From assembly GCA_020744425.1 (NCBI GenBank), contig JAGMUV010000005.1:2604001-2668000 (forward strand): a stretch of DNA of 64,000 nucleotides. The letters run 5' to 3'. The position numbers and the translations under genes are program-made. This DNA is from Dactylonectria macrodidyma (Eukaryota; Ascomycota; Sordariomycetes; Hypocreales; Nectriaceae). Below the pieces are notes generated by a model. It had not been told where the DNA came from. It saw only the letters and a program-made list of their open reading frames with translations, and searched no databases. This document shows, in pieces, positions 1 through 10,973 of this stretch; within the stretch, counting starts at the first letter, position 1, and each line of letters starts with the position of its first letter.

Positions 1-2034
1 GCAGCTGGGCCTGTTGCAGGCATTCTATCCGCCAAAAGCGAAACATGACCCATTATCAGCGCCAACTCGGTGCACGCCTTTCAATCGGGCGAGTGGGATC
101 CCCACGTCGCAACGCCAGCCATCACTTCTACATCCGGAAGAGGACCCTGGGATATGCGCGCCGCTAACCCAGTCTGATGCCGTCCCTGTTGTTACTTCTT
201 AACCTCCATTGCGATCATGAATCATCAAGCCATCACGCGTTATGTTGCTAGTGGCCAATGATACTTTGCTACGAGATATTTGTTTTCTGGATTTCTTACT
301 ATTCAATGATTGCCACCCCCCGAGTTTTTTTTTCCTTGTGTTATCGTTCACCCCTTGGAGTCCAAAGCCCCAAAGTCATCAAGAGCTTTGCCTCCTGGCT
401 CTATAAACTCAAAAATGTCACCTTATGGTCCAGGCCTTGGGAATACCGACCGTAGAGGACCGTTACCTAACGCCCCGTCCGTTTGTGTTGCTATAGCAAT
501 AAATCATAAAAAGCCTCTCACTTCCTCTCACTTCAATTAAACCTTAACATAAACACACATTTCTAATGCCCGTGGTGAGGAGGGGCCGAATTAGAAAGTC
601 TGAACTGGGCTTTCTCCAGGCTAGAACATTCTTACATACTAGCAACTCCACTCTCCAGGCCGTCATTTCAGCCACGTACATCCCCCTCTCAAATTAACGT
701 CCGCGAAATCGCAATACGTGAAGTCCCGGCGAGTGAGTCCGACCCATTCTACCATTCGTATCATTACTGTGAACTGCTGAAGAGTGAGTCTATCTATTGC
801 AAACCATGTTATCTCTAGAAAACCGGGTTGTCGTTTGAACTAGCATTGTACGTGATTACGGCATCCCTCATAACCTCAAGGAAGTGATACTTCGTTAGAT
901 CCTAAGACAAAAAGTCCTTAGAAGTGACTGCCTCACTCTGCTTTGCGTGAAGTTAGCGGGAAGAACGAAGCTCTTCTTTAGGTCCTCAACCCGATCAGCC
1001 TCAGCTTTTATCCCTAGCCAGCTTAGGTATGTCAAGATGTCTTGGAGTGGGAGTCAAGGGTGGTTCCACTGCAGACCATCATTCGCCAGCTCTGCCATCT
1101 TGAGCGTCAATTCTCGATATCCAACTGGGTATATACATGCTGGTCTCCATGACTCCATGACACAAATAACCAGTCTCTGGGGAGTATATCATTCATCACC
1201 AGGTTGGTTTGGGCTGAGGAGATGAAGCCATCAAGCATCTTGCCCCTTTCTGGCTACTTGTCATAACTCACTTAGTGAAACCGCGCTGTCGCCGTCCTCG
1301 CGACGACTCACCCAACACTATCAGTGCATCACACATGACGCGAGAACTTCATAATTGCCAACAGACAACTCCAAATACCCTAAAGCATCACATCTTCTAC
1401 AGACAACAACCGCGCACTCGCACCGCGCTGCGTCCATCACACCCGACCAACCACGTCAAGTTGTCCGCACACAATAAATCTATTCCTCATATAGAATGGC
1501 CAGCTTTTTGTGCTAGCCATAATACACCACATCGTCTACGCCCCCTAGGTTATCGTTACTCACATGATTATAATGTCCGGCTAACCCGCTCGAGTCTATC
1601 CGCCCATCATGGGCTCGCCTCTTTGTCCAATGACCAACCCCGATTGTTACTGCAAGGGGCCGCTCGACTTTGATCCCGACGGTGAGAGCGCATCAGGTTG
1701 GGGTAGAAACCTCCAACCATGCCCAAAGGTCCATACAATTCTCGAAACGGGTCGACATGGTCCAATTTACAGTTCATTTTCTATAAACTTGAGGTTTGAT
1801 TGTCTTGATTGAAGCAAAATGTGAAATATTCTTTTCCACGATTGCGTTGCCTCAATCATAGTGCATGATCCTGATGAAGTACGGATGCCTGTGAACCATC
1901 TCGACCAGCAGCCATCCCGCGCCAACAATCGGAGTCCACGAAAAGAGTTCCCCGGATACCATCTTATGAAGCAAGAAAATCAAAACCATTAATCATAGTG
2001 CGGGAAAAGAGCTCCCTAGAGACGCTCTCACACC
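1..2034. other. Gene-poor stretch, no supported gene
   Basis: Only short, low-information open frames occur on either strand. No splice-consistent coding chain, RNA gene or clear repeat was recognised. It probably holds flanking sequence of a gene beyond the left edge and intergenic DNA. Confidence 0.5.
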
Positions 2035-3304
2035 CTATTCATGATTCCGTACAAAAATACCAGCCGGGAATCGAGAGCGGCGAGACGCACCTCGCAACTG
2101 CACAGCATCCACGTTCATTTGAGCACCATGCGCTGACCTGATCCCTCGGAATGCATGCGGGAACGCCGTCAAGATAAAAACATGTTGAAGCCGTGGCAAG
2201 GCATCAGCAATGCGATGTATCAAAGCATGATACCACGTGTGGAACTCATCATTTGTTATTGGCGGTACTCCAGGGTGGTGGGTTAGGTTGTCAGGAGTGT
2301 TCATGTTCTGAACGATGTGTCTGATATGCACTGAAAATAGTGTGAGTGACAAGAATCGGAGATGTGTTAGCCCCTGGAGGGACTCCTTCGGTGCGTTTTC
2401 GTGCCGCTATTTTCCAGTTACTAGGCCAAAGGCAGACAGAAAGCAGTAGCGATACTTACTGAAAAGCCATTCCCGAACATGTCGCCCCGTAGTATGTCCC
2501 TCGTAAACTCCGTAGTCGGGCCGAGCCACTTGATCTCTCTGAAGTCATTGCGTATAATCTCCGTACTGAGGAAACCAAGTTCAGTTGTTGCGTCTGTGGG
2601 GACCATTTGGAGATAGACCCCCTGGAGCTTGGGATGATGTCGGGCCATTGTTTTGTATTGTGCTGAGAGCGGGTCGAAATCGCCATGAATCCGTCGAAGG
2701 TGACCTGGATCGCAATGTTTGATAAGGCGGATTGACAGCTGTGGTGCAGCAAAGACCTTCAGGCTAGTGATGGTCCACTTGTCGGATCGATCGAGAATGG
2801 ACGAGGAGATCTGCGCTACCTGACTGTCGGAGAAGTCGTGCAGGTCCAAGGCAAGGACCTGCAAGTTCTTCATCTGTTGGATTGAACTCAACAGACGGAG
2901 GGGTAGCGACGGGCTCTCGAAGCGGTCGACGTTTGTACCAAGCCAGTCTCCTCCATTCCGTAGGACCATGGAAGGGACGATTGTAAATGTCGCAACTCTG
3001 TCTGTGTCAGCAAATCTCTCGAGGACCTGGAGGTGTAGTATGTACCTGATATTCTTCCGCACCACGTCTACGACGTGGTCCATGCCGTTATCCCCAACAA
3101 AAGCCCACAAGGTGGATGAGAGGATGTCCTGCGTGTGCTGGAAGTACGCTTCCTTGAAATAGACAGTGCCGAATATTACTCGGAAGGATTTGATGCTCGG
3201 GACATTGTCGACAAGGTTGGTTTATCGCAGAGCAATGCGAGATGGTGTAGGACATCGTGTGGTAGCTCCCGGAGCCCAAAAGTACGGTTGTCAGGTGGCG
3301 GCAT
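2035..3304 (-). pseudogene. F-box/LRR-type protein gene with one-base frameshift
   Basis: The minus-strand start at 3304 opens with an F-box-like helix (LRELPHDVLHHLALL, then DKPTLSTMSRAS). The match continues without a gap in another frame (SFRVIFGTVYF), so one base is missing near 3189-3191 (an AAA run on the coding strand). The rest is an LRR-like body with NLQVLALDLHDFSD and repeated leucine-spaced segments. A 152-nt intron (2308-2459, donor GTAAGT, acceptor TTCAG) joins phase 0 to a last exon, 2307-2035. If the missing base is counted, exon 1 becomes 282 whole codons and the total is about 372 residues. F-box proteins recruit substrates to SCF ubiquitin ligases; this class is large and rapidly evolving in Fusarium-like fungi. 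It is either a young pseudogene or a sequencing error. The substrate is unknown. Confidence 0.6.
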
Positions 3305-3819
3305 TGTTGCGAATCATCAAGAGCTGACGAACGGCTCACGGATGGTCTGGATTGAATTTCGGCGTGCGCCTTGACGGCGTTGAACAAGGGAATCTAGTCT
3401 GCAAATAGATGGTTAGACGTGAGGAGGAGGAAGAATGCCAGGTGTTGGATGGGAGGTTTCTACCGGGAGATTTCAGCAAAGAGTCGGGAAGCAAAAAGTC
3501 GGGAAGCCAAAGCTCGAAGTGAGATTGGTGGTTGTGGGGTATGATTCACTACATGCAAAATTAGTGCGAAGCAACTTGACACGTAAATGAGATGGAATCT
3601 TGTTTGCTCTTCCATATGATTTCTATGTACACTCAATCAGACTACCACCTTTTCTCTGTGAAAGCTCGCCTACCACCATAACCTAAGCCTCAAGACTTTG
3701 GCGCTCGGTCTGAGACGCGGGGGACTCTGTTTTATATCCCCATCTGCATCATCATCTCAGAAGAGGCCCTCTGGTCACTCCGTGAGGCATTCGCGTCAAT
3801 ACATTACCTTGCTTTCGCC
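3305..3819. other. Intergenic, no gene seen
   Basis: This is a divergent spacer between the F-box relic and the nonsense-interrupted ORF. Nothing beyond ordinary promoter-like pyrimidine stretches was recognised. Confidence 0.4.
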
Positions 3820-4239
3820 ATGTCTGACGACCAGACGCACAAGGAGATGGTAGGCCAGCTCTTCCAGCGCATCGAGGCTCTGGAACGCGACATCATGCCT
3901 AAAAATGAGATATAAAGACGCATGGATAGCCAATGGAATTGGGTTCAATGCGATTTCTCCCTGGGATTCTCTATTCTCGACGTCTCGGGAAAAGCTCCAC
4001 CATACGACGACCCACGTCTTCAGGGGAAGCGGGAGTCGGCGGACGATATGCCAGAGGTTATCATCTCCAGCAAGTGTATTCACTTCTTTGACGAGGAGTC
4101 TTCTTCTCAAGGCCCTAATGATGAAGTCATGTTTGATGAGAATGCGCAAGGTGTTATCGAACCTCTTGATAAGTATAGTTTCGGGCCAAAAGTCTCCATA
4201 CACCCTCATTTTTACTCAGACTCAACACCTTTATTTTAG
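3820..4239 (+). pseudogene. Interrupted hypothetical ORF ending inside a foldback element
   Basis: An ATG at 3820 opens a 31-codon frame (MSDDQTHKEMVGQLFQRIEA...) that stops at TAA 3913-3915. The same frame reopens at once and runs on from 3922 (MDSQWNWVQCDFSLGF). It then reads into the terminal inverted repeat of the 4176-4428 element and stops within it at 4237-4239. The TAA would be CAA (Gln) before a C-to-T change, which is the CpA-to-TpA type expected of RIP, though a single site proves nothing. The N-terminus looks amphipathic. No family was recognised. I read it as a decayed gene fragment truncated by the element, not a working gene. Confidence 0.35.
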
Positions 4240-4428
4240 GACCTAATTAGTACCTACTTTATATATAAAATGGGGTTTAAAATGAGCATAATGTAGTGCC
4301 TAAATTAAAGAATAGTATATGTTTAATTTACTGCATTTAGATGTGCCTAAATATATATATGAAAATGCATAGTGAACTGCTTTATAGCATTAACGTGGGA
4401 GTGTACGGAGACTTTTGGCCCGTCACTG
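4176..4428. mobile_element. 253-bp foldback (MITE-like) element, Tc1/mariner type
   Basis: The ends form an imperfect inverted repeat of about 27 bp. The left end reads (T)AGTTTCGGGCCAAAAGTCT and the right end, on the other strand, (C)AGTGACGGGCCAAAAGTCT, with CC-TACAC following on both. TA dinucleotides flank both sides (4174-4175 and 4429-4430), as expected of a TA target duplication. The interior is AT-rich and non-coding, with TATATATAAAA and AAATATATATATG runs. It has no transposase, so it would depend on an autonomous relative that is not in this window. The left arm provides the stop region of the interrupted ORF. Confidence 0.6.
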
Positions 4429-4430
4429 TA

Positions 4431-5213
4431 CTTTAAGGAAAACCTTAAGTACATTCGAATCCAGGGTAAGGCTATTTATATAGTCAAGTATCCCAACAGT
4501 CGGACCGATAGGTGGAAACCAGGTGCTCAGGATGGTGTTCTATATAATCTAAATTAGTTTCTCATTCACAGAGTTTTAGGCCACGAGGTAGGAATTCATG
4601 AATGACGGGTTGTGGGAATTGAAGATTTTTCCATCTGCCATAGTGGTGTTTGTACAAGGGATGCGGTGACAACTGACCAGAATGGGGGAGTGATGAAGAT
4701 GTCTGAAGCCTGAATGAGAAGTTGGTTGACCACAATTTGACAAAGGACAGCATATTGTAGATCAACGGGCTATAAAGATGACCGCTGCATTGAGCCAGAC
4801 CGTTCTTAGTCCAGCTGCCTGGGACACGGCACGACACAGTTTAAGGCCGATAAGGCATATGCAAGTCCCTTTTCCACAGCTTTCGTAGCATTAGCCAATA
4901 GGTCCTAGGTAAAGTAGCTTGGGCCAAGACGCCTCCTCATTACCTTGAACTCAGGGGCGAGACATATAAATAAACCCGCGGCCAGGTCTACTAGGTGAGA
5001 CAGTTTACACTCCGTTTTATTAACATATAGTACGCTCACTATGACAGGGACTAGGGTTGGCCTCTTCCTGGCGCTGGCTCTCAGTTATAATTACTAGAGT
5101 TGAATTTGGAAGAGCGGATTTTCTAAAACTACAAACTTACATGTGCGAATGTTGCGCAATATTTTTCTCGACTCTTGTCGCCACCTTACTCTGCATCCAA
5201 AACAACCGTAGAC
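4431..5213. other. Intergenic, no supported gene
   Basis: It contains a TATAAATAAA box near 4966 followed by an 18-codon frame at 5041 (MTGTRVGLFLALALSYNY) that looks like the start of a secretion signal but stops immediately. It may be the relic of a secreted-protein gene, or chance. Confidence 0.3.
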
Positions 5214-6071
5214 TCAATCCTTGCCCGTCTTTTTTACACGGTCAATATTGAAGCGACACCGATCAGCACCCTCAGCAATGGTGCTCGGCCTCGTAAACCT
5301 AACCCCATGCCGCTCTGGATCAATAGCGTCATACCAACTCCTGTCAAAAGCGCAGAAACTCGGCCCAATCTCGCGCGCACCGAGCTGCTCCAGCGTATTC
5401 ATATACCAGCAGCCGTGCACCTCCAAGCTATATGAGTCCGGCAGGTCGCGCGCCCGTCGGAGCTGGAAGTCCCCCTCCACGTAGAAGTTCTCCTCCTTGT
5501 CCTTCGAGTCCCGCACGAGGTTCACGAACGCGTCGGGCGCAGAGTCGAGCTGCTCGCGCACAATCTGCGAGGACCACGCCATGGTGTGCTGGAGGGCACC
5601 CTCGAGCAGGTTGCGGATCTGCGGGACGGATCTACCGCTGGCTTTGAGGACGCGGTAGGGGGATACCATGTAGGCGGTGAACTCGGTGTTGATGGCGCGG
5701 GGGGTGGACGAGCCGCCAGTGTTACCGAGCTGGGACATGATGGCTTTGGCTTCGGCTTCCATCTCATGTAGTTGGGTTGGCGGGAGGGGCTTTTGGTATG
5801 TTTGTTGGTATACTTGGCCGAGGGAGTAGAGAAAGCCGGCGCCGAAGGAATATTCTTTCTTGTGATGATCGTCTGGGGGCAGTTCCTTTGATTTGGCTGT
5901 CATTGAGGACGAGATTCGTTGGGACATGTCATCGTGGGCATTTGTTGATAGATGCGCATGCCGTGATGCATCACGTCGTAAGTAGAAGGTGGTGGGTGAA
6001 ATCCTCCGTAACGCGCCGGAGACGAAGCATCTCCGCGAGCAAGACAGGCTGGTTTTGATAAGGCGACTCAT
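5214..6071 (-). CDS. L-2-amino-thiazoline-4-carboxylic acid hydrolase-like protein
   Basis: A single open frame of 285 aa. The C-terminal half carries the signature of the ATC hydrolase-like family: a conserved Cys in HGCWYMNTLEQLGAREIGPSFC, followed by FDRSWYD, the HGVRFTRPSTIAEGADRC block and RFNI at the end. Bacterial members hydrolyse a thiazoline ring on the route to L-cysteine; many fungal members are uncharacterised, so the substrate is inferred only by family. The first 55 residues are Arg/Ser-rich and could be a mitochondrial presequence. Alternatively translation starts further in, at the Met of MTAKSKELPPDD. It is transcribed away from the SDR gene. No intron is needed. Confidence 0.65.
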   Translation of the reverse strand: MSRLIKTSLSCSRRCFVSGALRRISPTTFYLRRDASRHAHLSTNAHDDMSQRISSSMTAKSKELPPDDHHKKEYSFGAGFLYSLGQVYQQTYQKPLPPTQLHEMEAEAKAIMSQLGNTGGSSTPRAINTEFTAYMVSPYRVLKASGRSVPQIRNLLEGALQHTMAWSSQIVREQLDSAPDAFVNLVRDSKDKEENFYVEGDFQLRRARDLPDSYSLEVHGCWYMNTLEQLGAREIGPSFCAFDRSWYDAIDPERHGVRFTRPSTIAEGADRCRFNIDRVKKTGKD

Positions 6072-7041
6072 TGAGAGGTGTGAACCGGTAAGAGGCCGAT
6101 ATCAACGGGAAAAGAGGTCACTCTCCTGCGTCTACGTCGGAGAAAGGATAAAGAATCGACCATTACATCAAGTCCAGAAACCAGATGCTTTATTGTCAGC
6201 AGCGCTCAGATTCGCCCGACACGTGGTTGTCAGCGGTGTTCAGTTTCGCCCGAGCCGCGGGTGCACCCTGCCAGCTGAGGCAACTAAGTACGCCACTCAC
6301 TTCCACTAGTCAACATGGTTACGCAAGTTTGTCTTTTGAGAATTGCCCGCTTGTGGTATGGCCTCACACTGGCCTTAACTTGCGGAGATAAGTCACGGGA
6401 TACGGGTTCGAAGCCAGGCAGAGCCAAAGGCAGGATCCAATTCATAGCTATACTGAAGCTTGCCCTGGCTTCAGGTTAATCTAGACTTTTAGCTAGATAT
6501 AGCTTCCTGGGCCCCAAGGGCATCCAGTCTTTTCTGCCTTGTCACCAGTGGCCCAAACCTTCTAGCCGGACTAATCGTAGTGACCGCAATATGCTGTGCC
6601 ACATATCCGCTATATATAATTGGCGAATTGGTGTCGAGGGCCAGCCGAGCGCCTGGCCAATCGCTGAGTTACGTCTCGACATTTGGCAATTGAGACACTT
6701 AGCGGTACCTCAGCTCCAGTGTCTCGTCCTCGGATGCCAATCATCCTACAGCTAGACAGCTGGACGGGTCTTTATCCCTTTGCATTCTGCCTTGGAGGAT
6801 CACCTGAATCCTTCTGGACACCCGCCAAAAAAAAAAACATCCTTCTGGGGGTCAGTTCCGACTGAGAGCTACAGGTTTTTGCTAGCAGCAAATAGAATCA
6901 ACATATTTGGAGATGCGCCGCATTGGGCTCTAGCACGTCTCATGAACATTGCTATCCTTTTTTCACTTTCGTTCTCAGTGCAGAAACTTCACCACGGCTA
7001 TAGCTTAGAGTAGACTGTCATGCAGAGTGTTCAGTCAGGCT
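6072..7041. other. Intergenic, no gene seen
   Basis: This covers the upstream region of the ATC-hydrolase-like gene and the downstream region of the SDR gene. A short GGGTTCGAAGCC stretch near 6402 recalls a tRNA T-arm, but no other tRNA part surrounds it. Confidence 0.4.
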
Positions 7042-8164
7042 TTAAACGTCTTCTTCTATGCCCAGGAGTTCCAGACTCTTGGCCCATAGCTTCTTCTCTT
7101 TCACTACGTTGTAGGCATCTTCACCATGTCCAGTGGCCAAGAAGCCACCCCCGGAACACACCTCAGTCTCGCCACAGTGTTCCAGGTATTCTCCCCCTTT
7201 ACCCTTTAGTTCACGTGCCACAGCAGCCCAAACTGGAGTGGCAGCGCCTTGCTCCGGACTTTTGCGCAGGTTGCCTGCCCCGAACTTGTCCATCATAGAA
7301 ACAATATCCGGAGTGAGCTTGGTGAATGGAGTGGCCGTGATGCCAGGGTCTACACTGAACGCGTGCACACCGCGAGACCCGTATCGCCTCTCAATTTCGT
7401 TGGAGAAATGCACACTAGCGAGCTTCGATGCAGCATAGGCGGTAGAGGCCTCGTAATCGTGGTTTTTGAACGCCAGGTCGTCGAGATCATATGTTCCGAG
7501 ACGATGGGCAACAGAAGCCACATTTACAACGCGGGTCTCGAACTCGGAAGTTGATGTCAGAAGAGTTGGTCGCAGGAGCTGGAAAAGCAGAAAGTGGCCT
7601 GCGTAGATCTGGTGAGTCACCAATGAGAAAAACTTATTGTGGACTTACTTATCGAGATAGTTGACCTGAAAATGATCGTCAACACCCCCATTTGTGATAT
7701 TAAGAGGTAATCCCAGGAGGCCTGAGTGTAGATTAGTGAACCTGATGACCTTTGGCGACAAGTGTTAATACAATAGACTCACCAGCGTTGTTGACAAGGA
7801 GATGCAAGGACTTGGACTTTTGCAAAAAGGCATATGCGGCATCTCGAATGCTGTCCAGGGAACTGAGATCAAGCGCGATAACCTCCACCTTTCCAGCATA
7901 CCCATCGGCCAAAATGCTTTGAGCAACCTCCAGACCTTTGGCCACATCACGGACTGTGATGTAGACGTCGGCTCCCGTGGCGTGGAGTGCTCTCGCTATC
8001 TCAGCACCGATGCTCCCTGGAGAGCAGCCTGTCACTAAAGCGACCCTGCCCTTCCATTTGTCGACGAGTTGCTGATCTTGAACGATCTGGATAGCGATAG
8101 GGCGGCCATCTCCTGGGCCGCTAGGATTTTCATGACTAGCAGAATATGGTTGGATTAAAGTCAT
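7042..8164 (-). CDS. Short-chain dehydrogenase/reductase (splice pattern uncertain)
   Basis: A classical NAD(P)-dependent SDR. The N-terminal Rossmann fold has GRVALVTGCSPGSIGAEIAR (TGxxxGxG-like), then LDLSSLDS, the LLVNNAG motif, VNVASVAH, the catalytic YAASK and a VDPG turn. Exon 1 is 8164-7783; intron 1 (7722-7782, GTGAGT, branch CTAAT, CAG) is clean. The second junction is not: the strong donor GTAAGT at 7648 and the acceptor CAG before 7598 give a total of 1,012 nt, one base out of frame. An in-frame alternative, 7665-7609 (weak donor GTCAAC), removes the conserved NYL just before HFLLF. It therefore uses a poor donor or carries a lesion. It lies head-to-head with the MDR gene. The substrate is unknown. 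Confidence 0.7.
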
Positions 8165-8973
8165 TGTGTCGCTGTGGTGTTGAGTAGGCTTGGCTTTGAT
8201 GATCAGAACTAAATCGAACCTGGATGGGTATACTGTTGAACAATTGTTGTACTAATATAGCCTCTGAGAGGAGACTCTATTATTACTAATAAGTATGACA
8301 CATGCCGTGTATCCTGCATGAGGCTGGACATAGGTGTTGCAATCCGCGGAGTACGAAGCTGAGATGGATTACTTCCGGAACTGAAATCAAAGCCAGACGC
8401 GACCAAAGAACAGCTCATGCTGTGCATAGCATGTCCTGCACGAGGGCTGGAGATATGTCTTTAATTCCGCCGGGGCACAGATCTGGTAACTTGGTATGGG
8501 GTCGCTTCCACAGCCGAAACCGAAACCGAGAGCTCCTCCGGCACTCAAATGACCTGATTCGGAGCCGGTCTGCCTGATGTTGATCTCCACAAGTTCCCGG
8601 ACTTGGATGTTTGTGCTCCGCGGGGCCCGTGGAGCATCTTGCTAGTTAAAACCCACCCATTGTACTACAGCCTAGAAGGCTTGGTATTGAGCACGCTGCT
8701 CTGTAATCAGTAGGTATTTGAAAGTCCGCATCCCACACAACTCCGCATGCTTGGAATCGTCTGTAAAACAATGGTCTATGGGCTCTGCGATCTGAAGGTG
8801 TGGGGAAAGGGGGGTGGAGGCGGTCTAAGGGCTTCCAACTCTGTGAGCGACTCTTGACTCTTGACTCTTAAATATCGCCGATATCTCGTTCATTTTTTGA
8901 GCAAAATCCACTCTATCTAGTATCTCAAACAACCGACCTACTTCTCTGCCCATCAGAAAATACTCTAGGCGAA
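8165..8973. promoter_or_regulatory. Divergent SDR/MDR promoter region with TGACTC repeats
   Basis: About 810 bp separate two start codons that point away from each other. Near the MDR side, 8848-8869 holds tandem GACTCTT units containing two TGACTC cores, which resemble Gcn4/CPC1 sites (TGASTCA) but lack the final A. An ATATCGCCGATATC near-palindrome follows at 8871. Shared control of the two oxidoreductases is an inference from geometry. Confidence 0.3.
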
Positions 8974-10124
8974 ATGAAGGAAGCACGCATCACCCCTGAC
9001 GTCGAAGTCGAGATCCACGAGGTGCCGATCCCTGCTCCCAAGGCAGGTGAGGTGCTCGTCAAGGTCGCCGTGTCAGGTACCTCTTCCTGACAAAGCTCAT
9101 ACTTTACTTTCTAATTAGACATAGGCACAAATCCCAAGGATTGGAAAATGCCAGTCATCTACGCCTATCAGGCTACGAATTCCGGCGATGACTTTGCAGG
9201 GATCGTCGAGGCAGTGGGCGAAGGAGTGTTTGAGTTCAAGCCTGGAGACCGCGTGGCAGCTATGCATCAAATTGGAACGGCCAATGGCGCCTTCGCCGAA
9301 TATGCCATTGCTCCGGCTTCGACCACGTTCCACATTCCGGATAATACCAACTTTGCGGAGGCAAGTCTACAGCGCTGCCATAAGCCTATCACTGTCATGT
9401 CTAACCCCTTACTCAGGCCGCCACGATTCCGCTCACCGGCCTCGTAGCAGCGTTTGGTCTGTTTCATGTCCTCAGCCTCCCGGCGCCATGGTCACCTGCC
9501 GGAACCAAGAGTACTCCTCTCGTCATCCACGGCGCTGGTACGGCCATAGGCGCCTTTGCCATCAAGCTAGCTAAAGCTGCCAACATTGGCCCCATCATTG
9601 CAACTGCAGGAAACTCGAGCGACCTAGTCCGTGGACTTCTCGATGTTGAGCAGGACGACGCCATCGTTGACTATCGGCAACCAACTGAGAAACTGGTAGC
9701 CGACATCCAGTCCGCCATCGCCAAGATTGGCAAGGGCCCAGCGTGGCATGGATTGGACGCGATTAGCAACAACGACGGTGCTCCTGAGTATGTCGGAATC
9801 CTCAAAGAGGTCTTGGGTACACAAGCAGGACTGGATGGGAAGAAGCCATTGGTCGCTACTGTCCAGGGCGGGGCCACGGTTACTGGACTTGTGGACGGCG
9901 GTTACATCAATGTAATGCTGGCGAATATTGGCACCAAGGAACAACAGTGTTTCGGGCACACCATGAGCCGTTTGTTTACGTATGGCTTAGCGAAGGGTTG
10001 GCTGACGGGGCATCCTACCGAGGTTGTAGAGGGAGGCTTGCCAGGACTTGGAGATGCTCTCAAGAGACTCAAAGATGGAAAGGTGTTTGGAACGAAGCTG
10101 GTTGTCGAAGTCGGAACACAGTAG
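8974..10124 (+). CDS. Zinc-independent MDR oxidoreductase (quinone/enoyl reductase-like)
   Basis: A 350-aa medium-chain reductase in three exons (8974-9076, 9119-9360, 9417-10124), all phases consistent. The N-terminal GroES-like domain has VLVKVAVS, NPKDWKMP, GDDFAGIVEAVGEGV and KPGDRVA. The NADP-binding domain follows, with TPLVIHGAGTAIGAFAIKLAK (AxGxxG-like). The cysteine/histidine set of zinc alcohol dehydrogenases is absent, placing it with quinone oxidoreductase and stand-alone trans-enoyl-reductase-like fungal proteins. The second intron (9361-9416) starts with GC rather than GT (GAG|GCAAGT), a genuine minor splice class. It is divergent from the SDR gene. The substrate is unknown; no polyketide synthase lies in the window. 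Confidence 0.8.
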
Positions 10125-10973
10125 GAAGATGGGAGTTATTTTTCTCTTTACATAGATAGATAGATAGATTTTGCTCGTAGTATCTCTAGAAGCCGCCTTT
10201 TTAAAACGCATTGAGCTTCCTGATAATCTTTTATGCAATTCATTTTGTATGTACGTGGTGTTAAAACTGCCATCAGGGTTGTAGCCGCAGCGAGGACCTT
10301 TAGAAGCCTCCCACGGTCACTAACAATGGATACAGACTAGGCATAGGCAGACCCTACTCCGTACTTGCAAACTCCGTCCGCCAATTTCACCATGTTCACC
10401 ATGTTGATCAAACTTGCTCAGTACCCGCGCTCTTGCGATGGTTCTAAATGTACCAAAATAACTTGACTGGGTGTACCCCTTGCATTAGACTCATAGACTT
10501 TCCTGACGGTTGCCGGCTACCGAACTCCGCGGCCCCACCACGGACGTTCCAAGCTCCACGACCCATAGATCTGGCAGGCTGGAACTCCGCACCAGGAGGA
10601 AATGTACTGGTGGTGCCACTTGAGTCAGTTCTCCGGAGAAGTATGCAATTTAACATATCCAAATACCGACGTCTAGGCCCTGTTTGAAGTTTCAGAGGCT
10701 GTGTTAGCCGCCTCGCATTGCGTCACAGTCATGGCCACGACTGACATAGCGCTCAGGGACGCGCGTGTTGTCTTGCACGCCAACAACATAAAGAGCTTGC
10801 AAAATTAGGTCGGAAGGGAATGATACATCTTTGGGAATGTAGTTTTTGTTTGTCTCGATTCATGGACGTGACTGCTGTTGTGCGCCGCTCGACTATCTAC
10901 CTTTTTGGCCTAGATTCTCTCCCAACTCCTCATCACTCTGCTCTTCATATCCCACTCTCATAAACTTATATCC
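10125..10973. other. Intergenic spacer with TAGA microsatellite
   Basis: A (TAGA)n run occurs at about 10152-10168, just downstream of the MDR gene. The rest is unremarkable, including CT-rich sequence ahead of the next start at 10974. Confidence 0.4.

Noticed and set aside
1275..1673. 132-codon plus-strand ORF near the left edge
   Set aside because: Composition is His/Thr/Arg-rich without domains, and no conserved pattern is visible.
4562..4837. 91-codon minus-strand ORF after the foldback element
   Set aside because: No recognisable motif, neighbour relation or intron structure; likely chance.
5041..5097. Short secretory-type ORF MTGTRVGLFLALALSYNY
   Set aside because: It stops after 18 codons and no downstream exon continues it.
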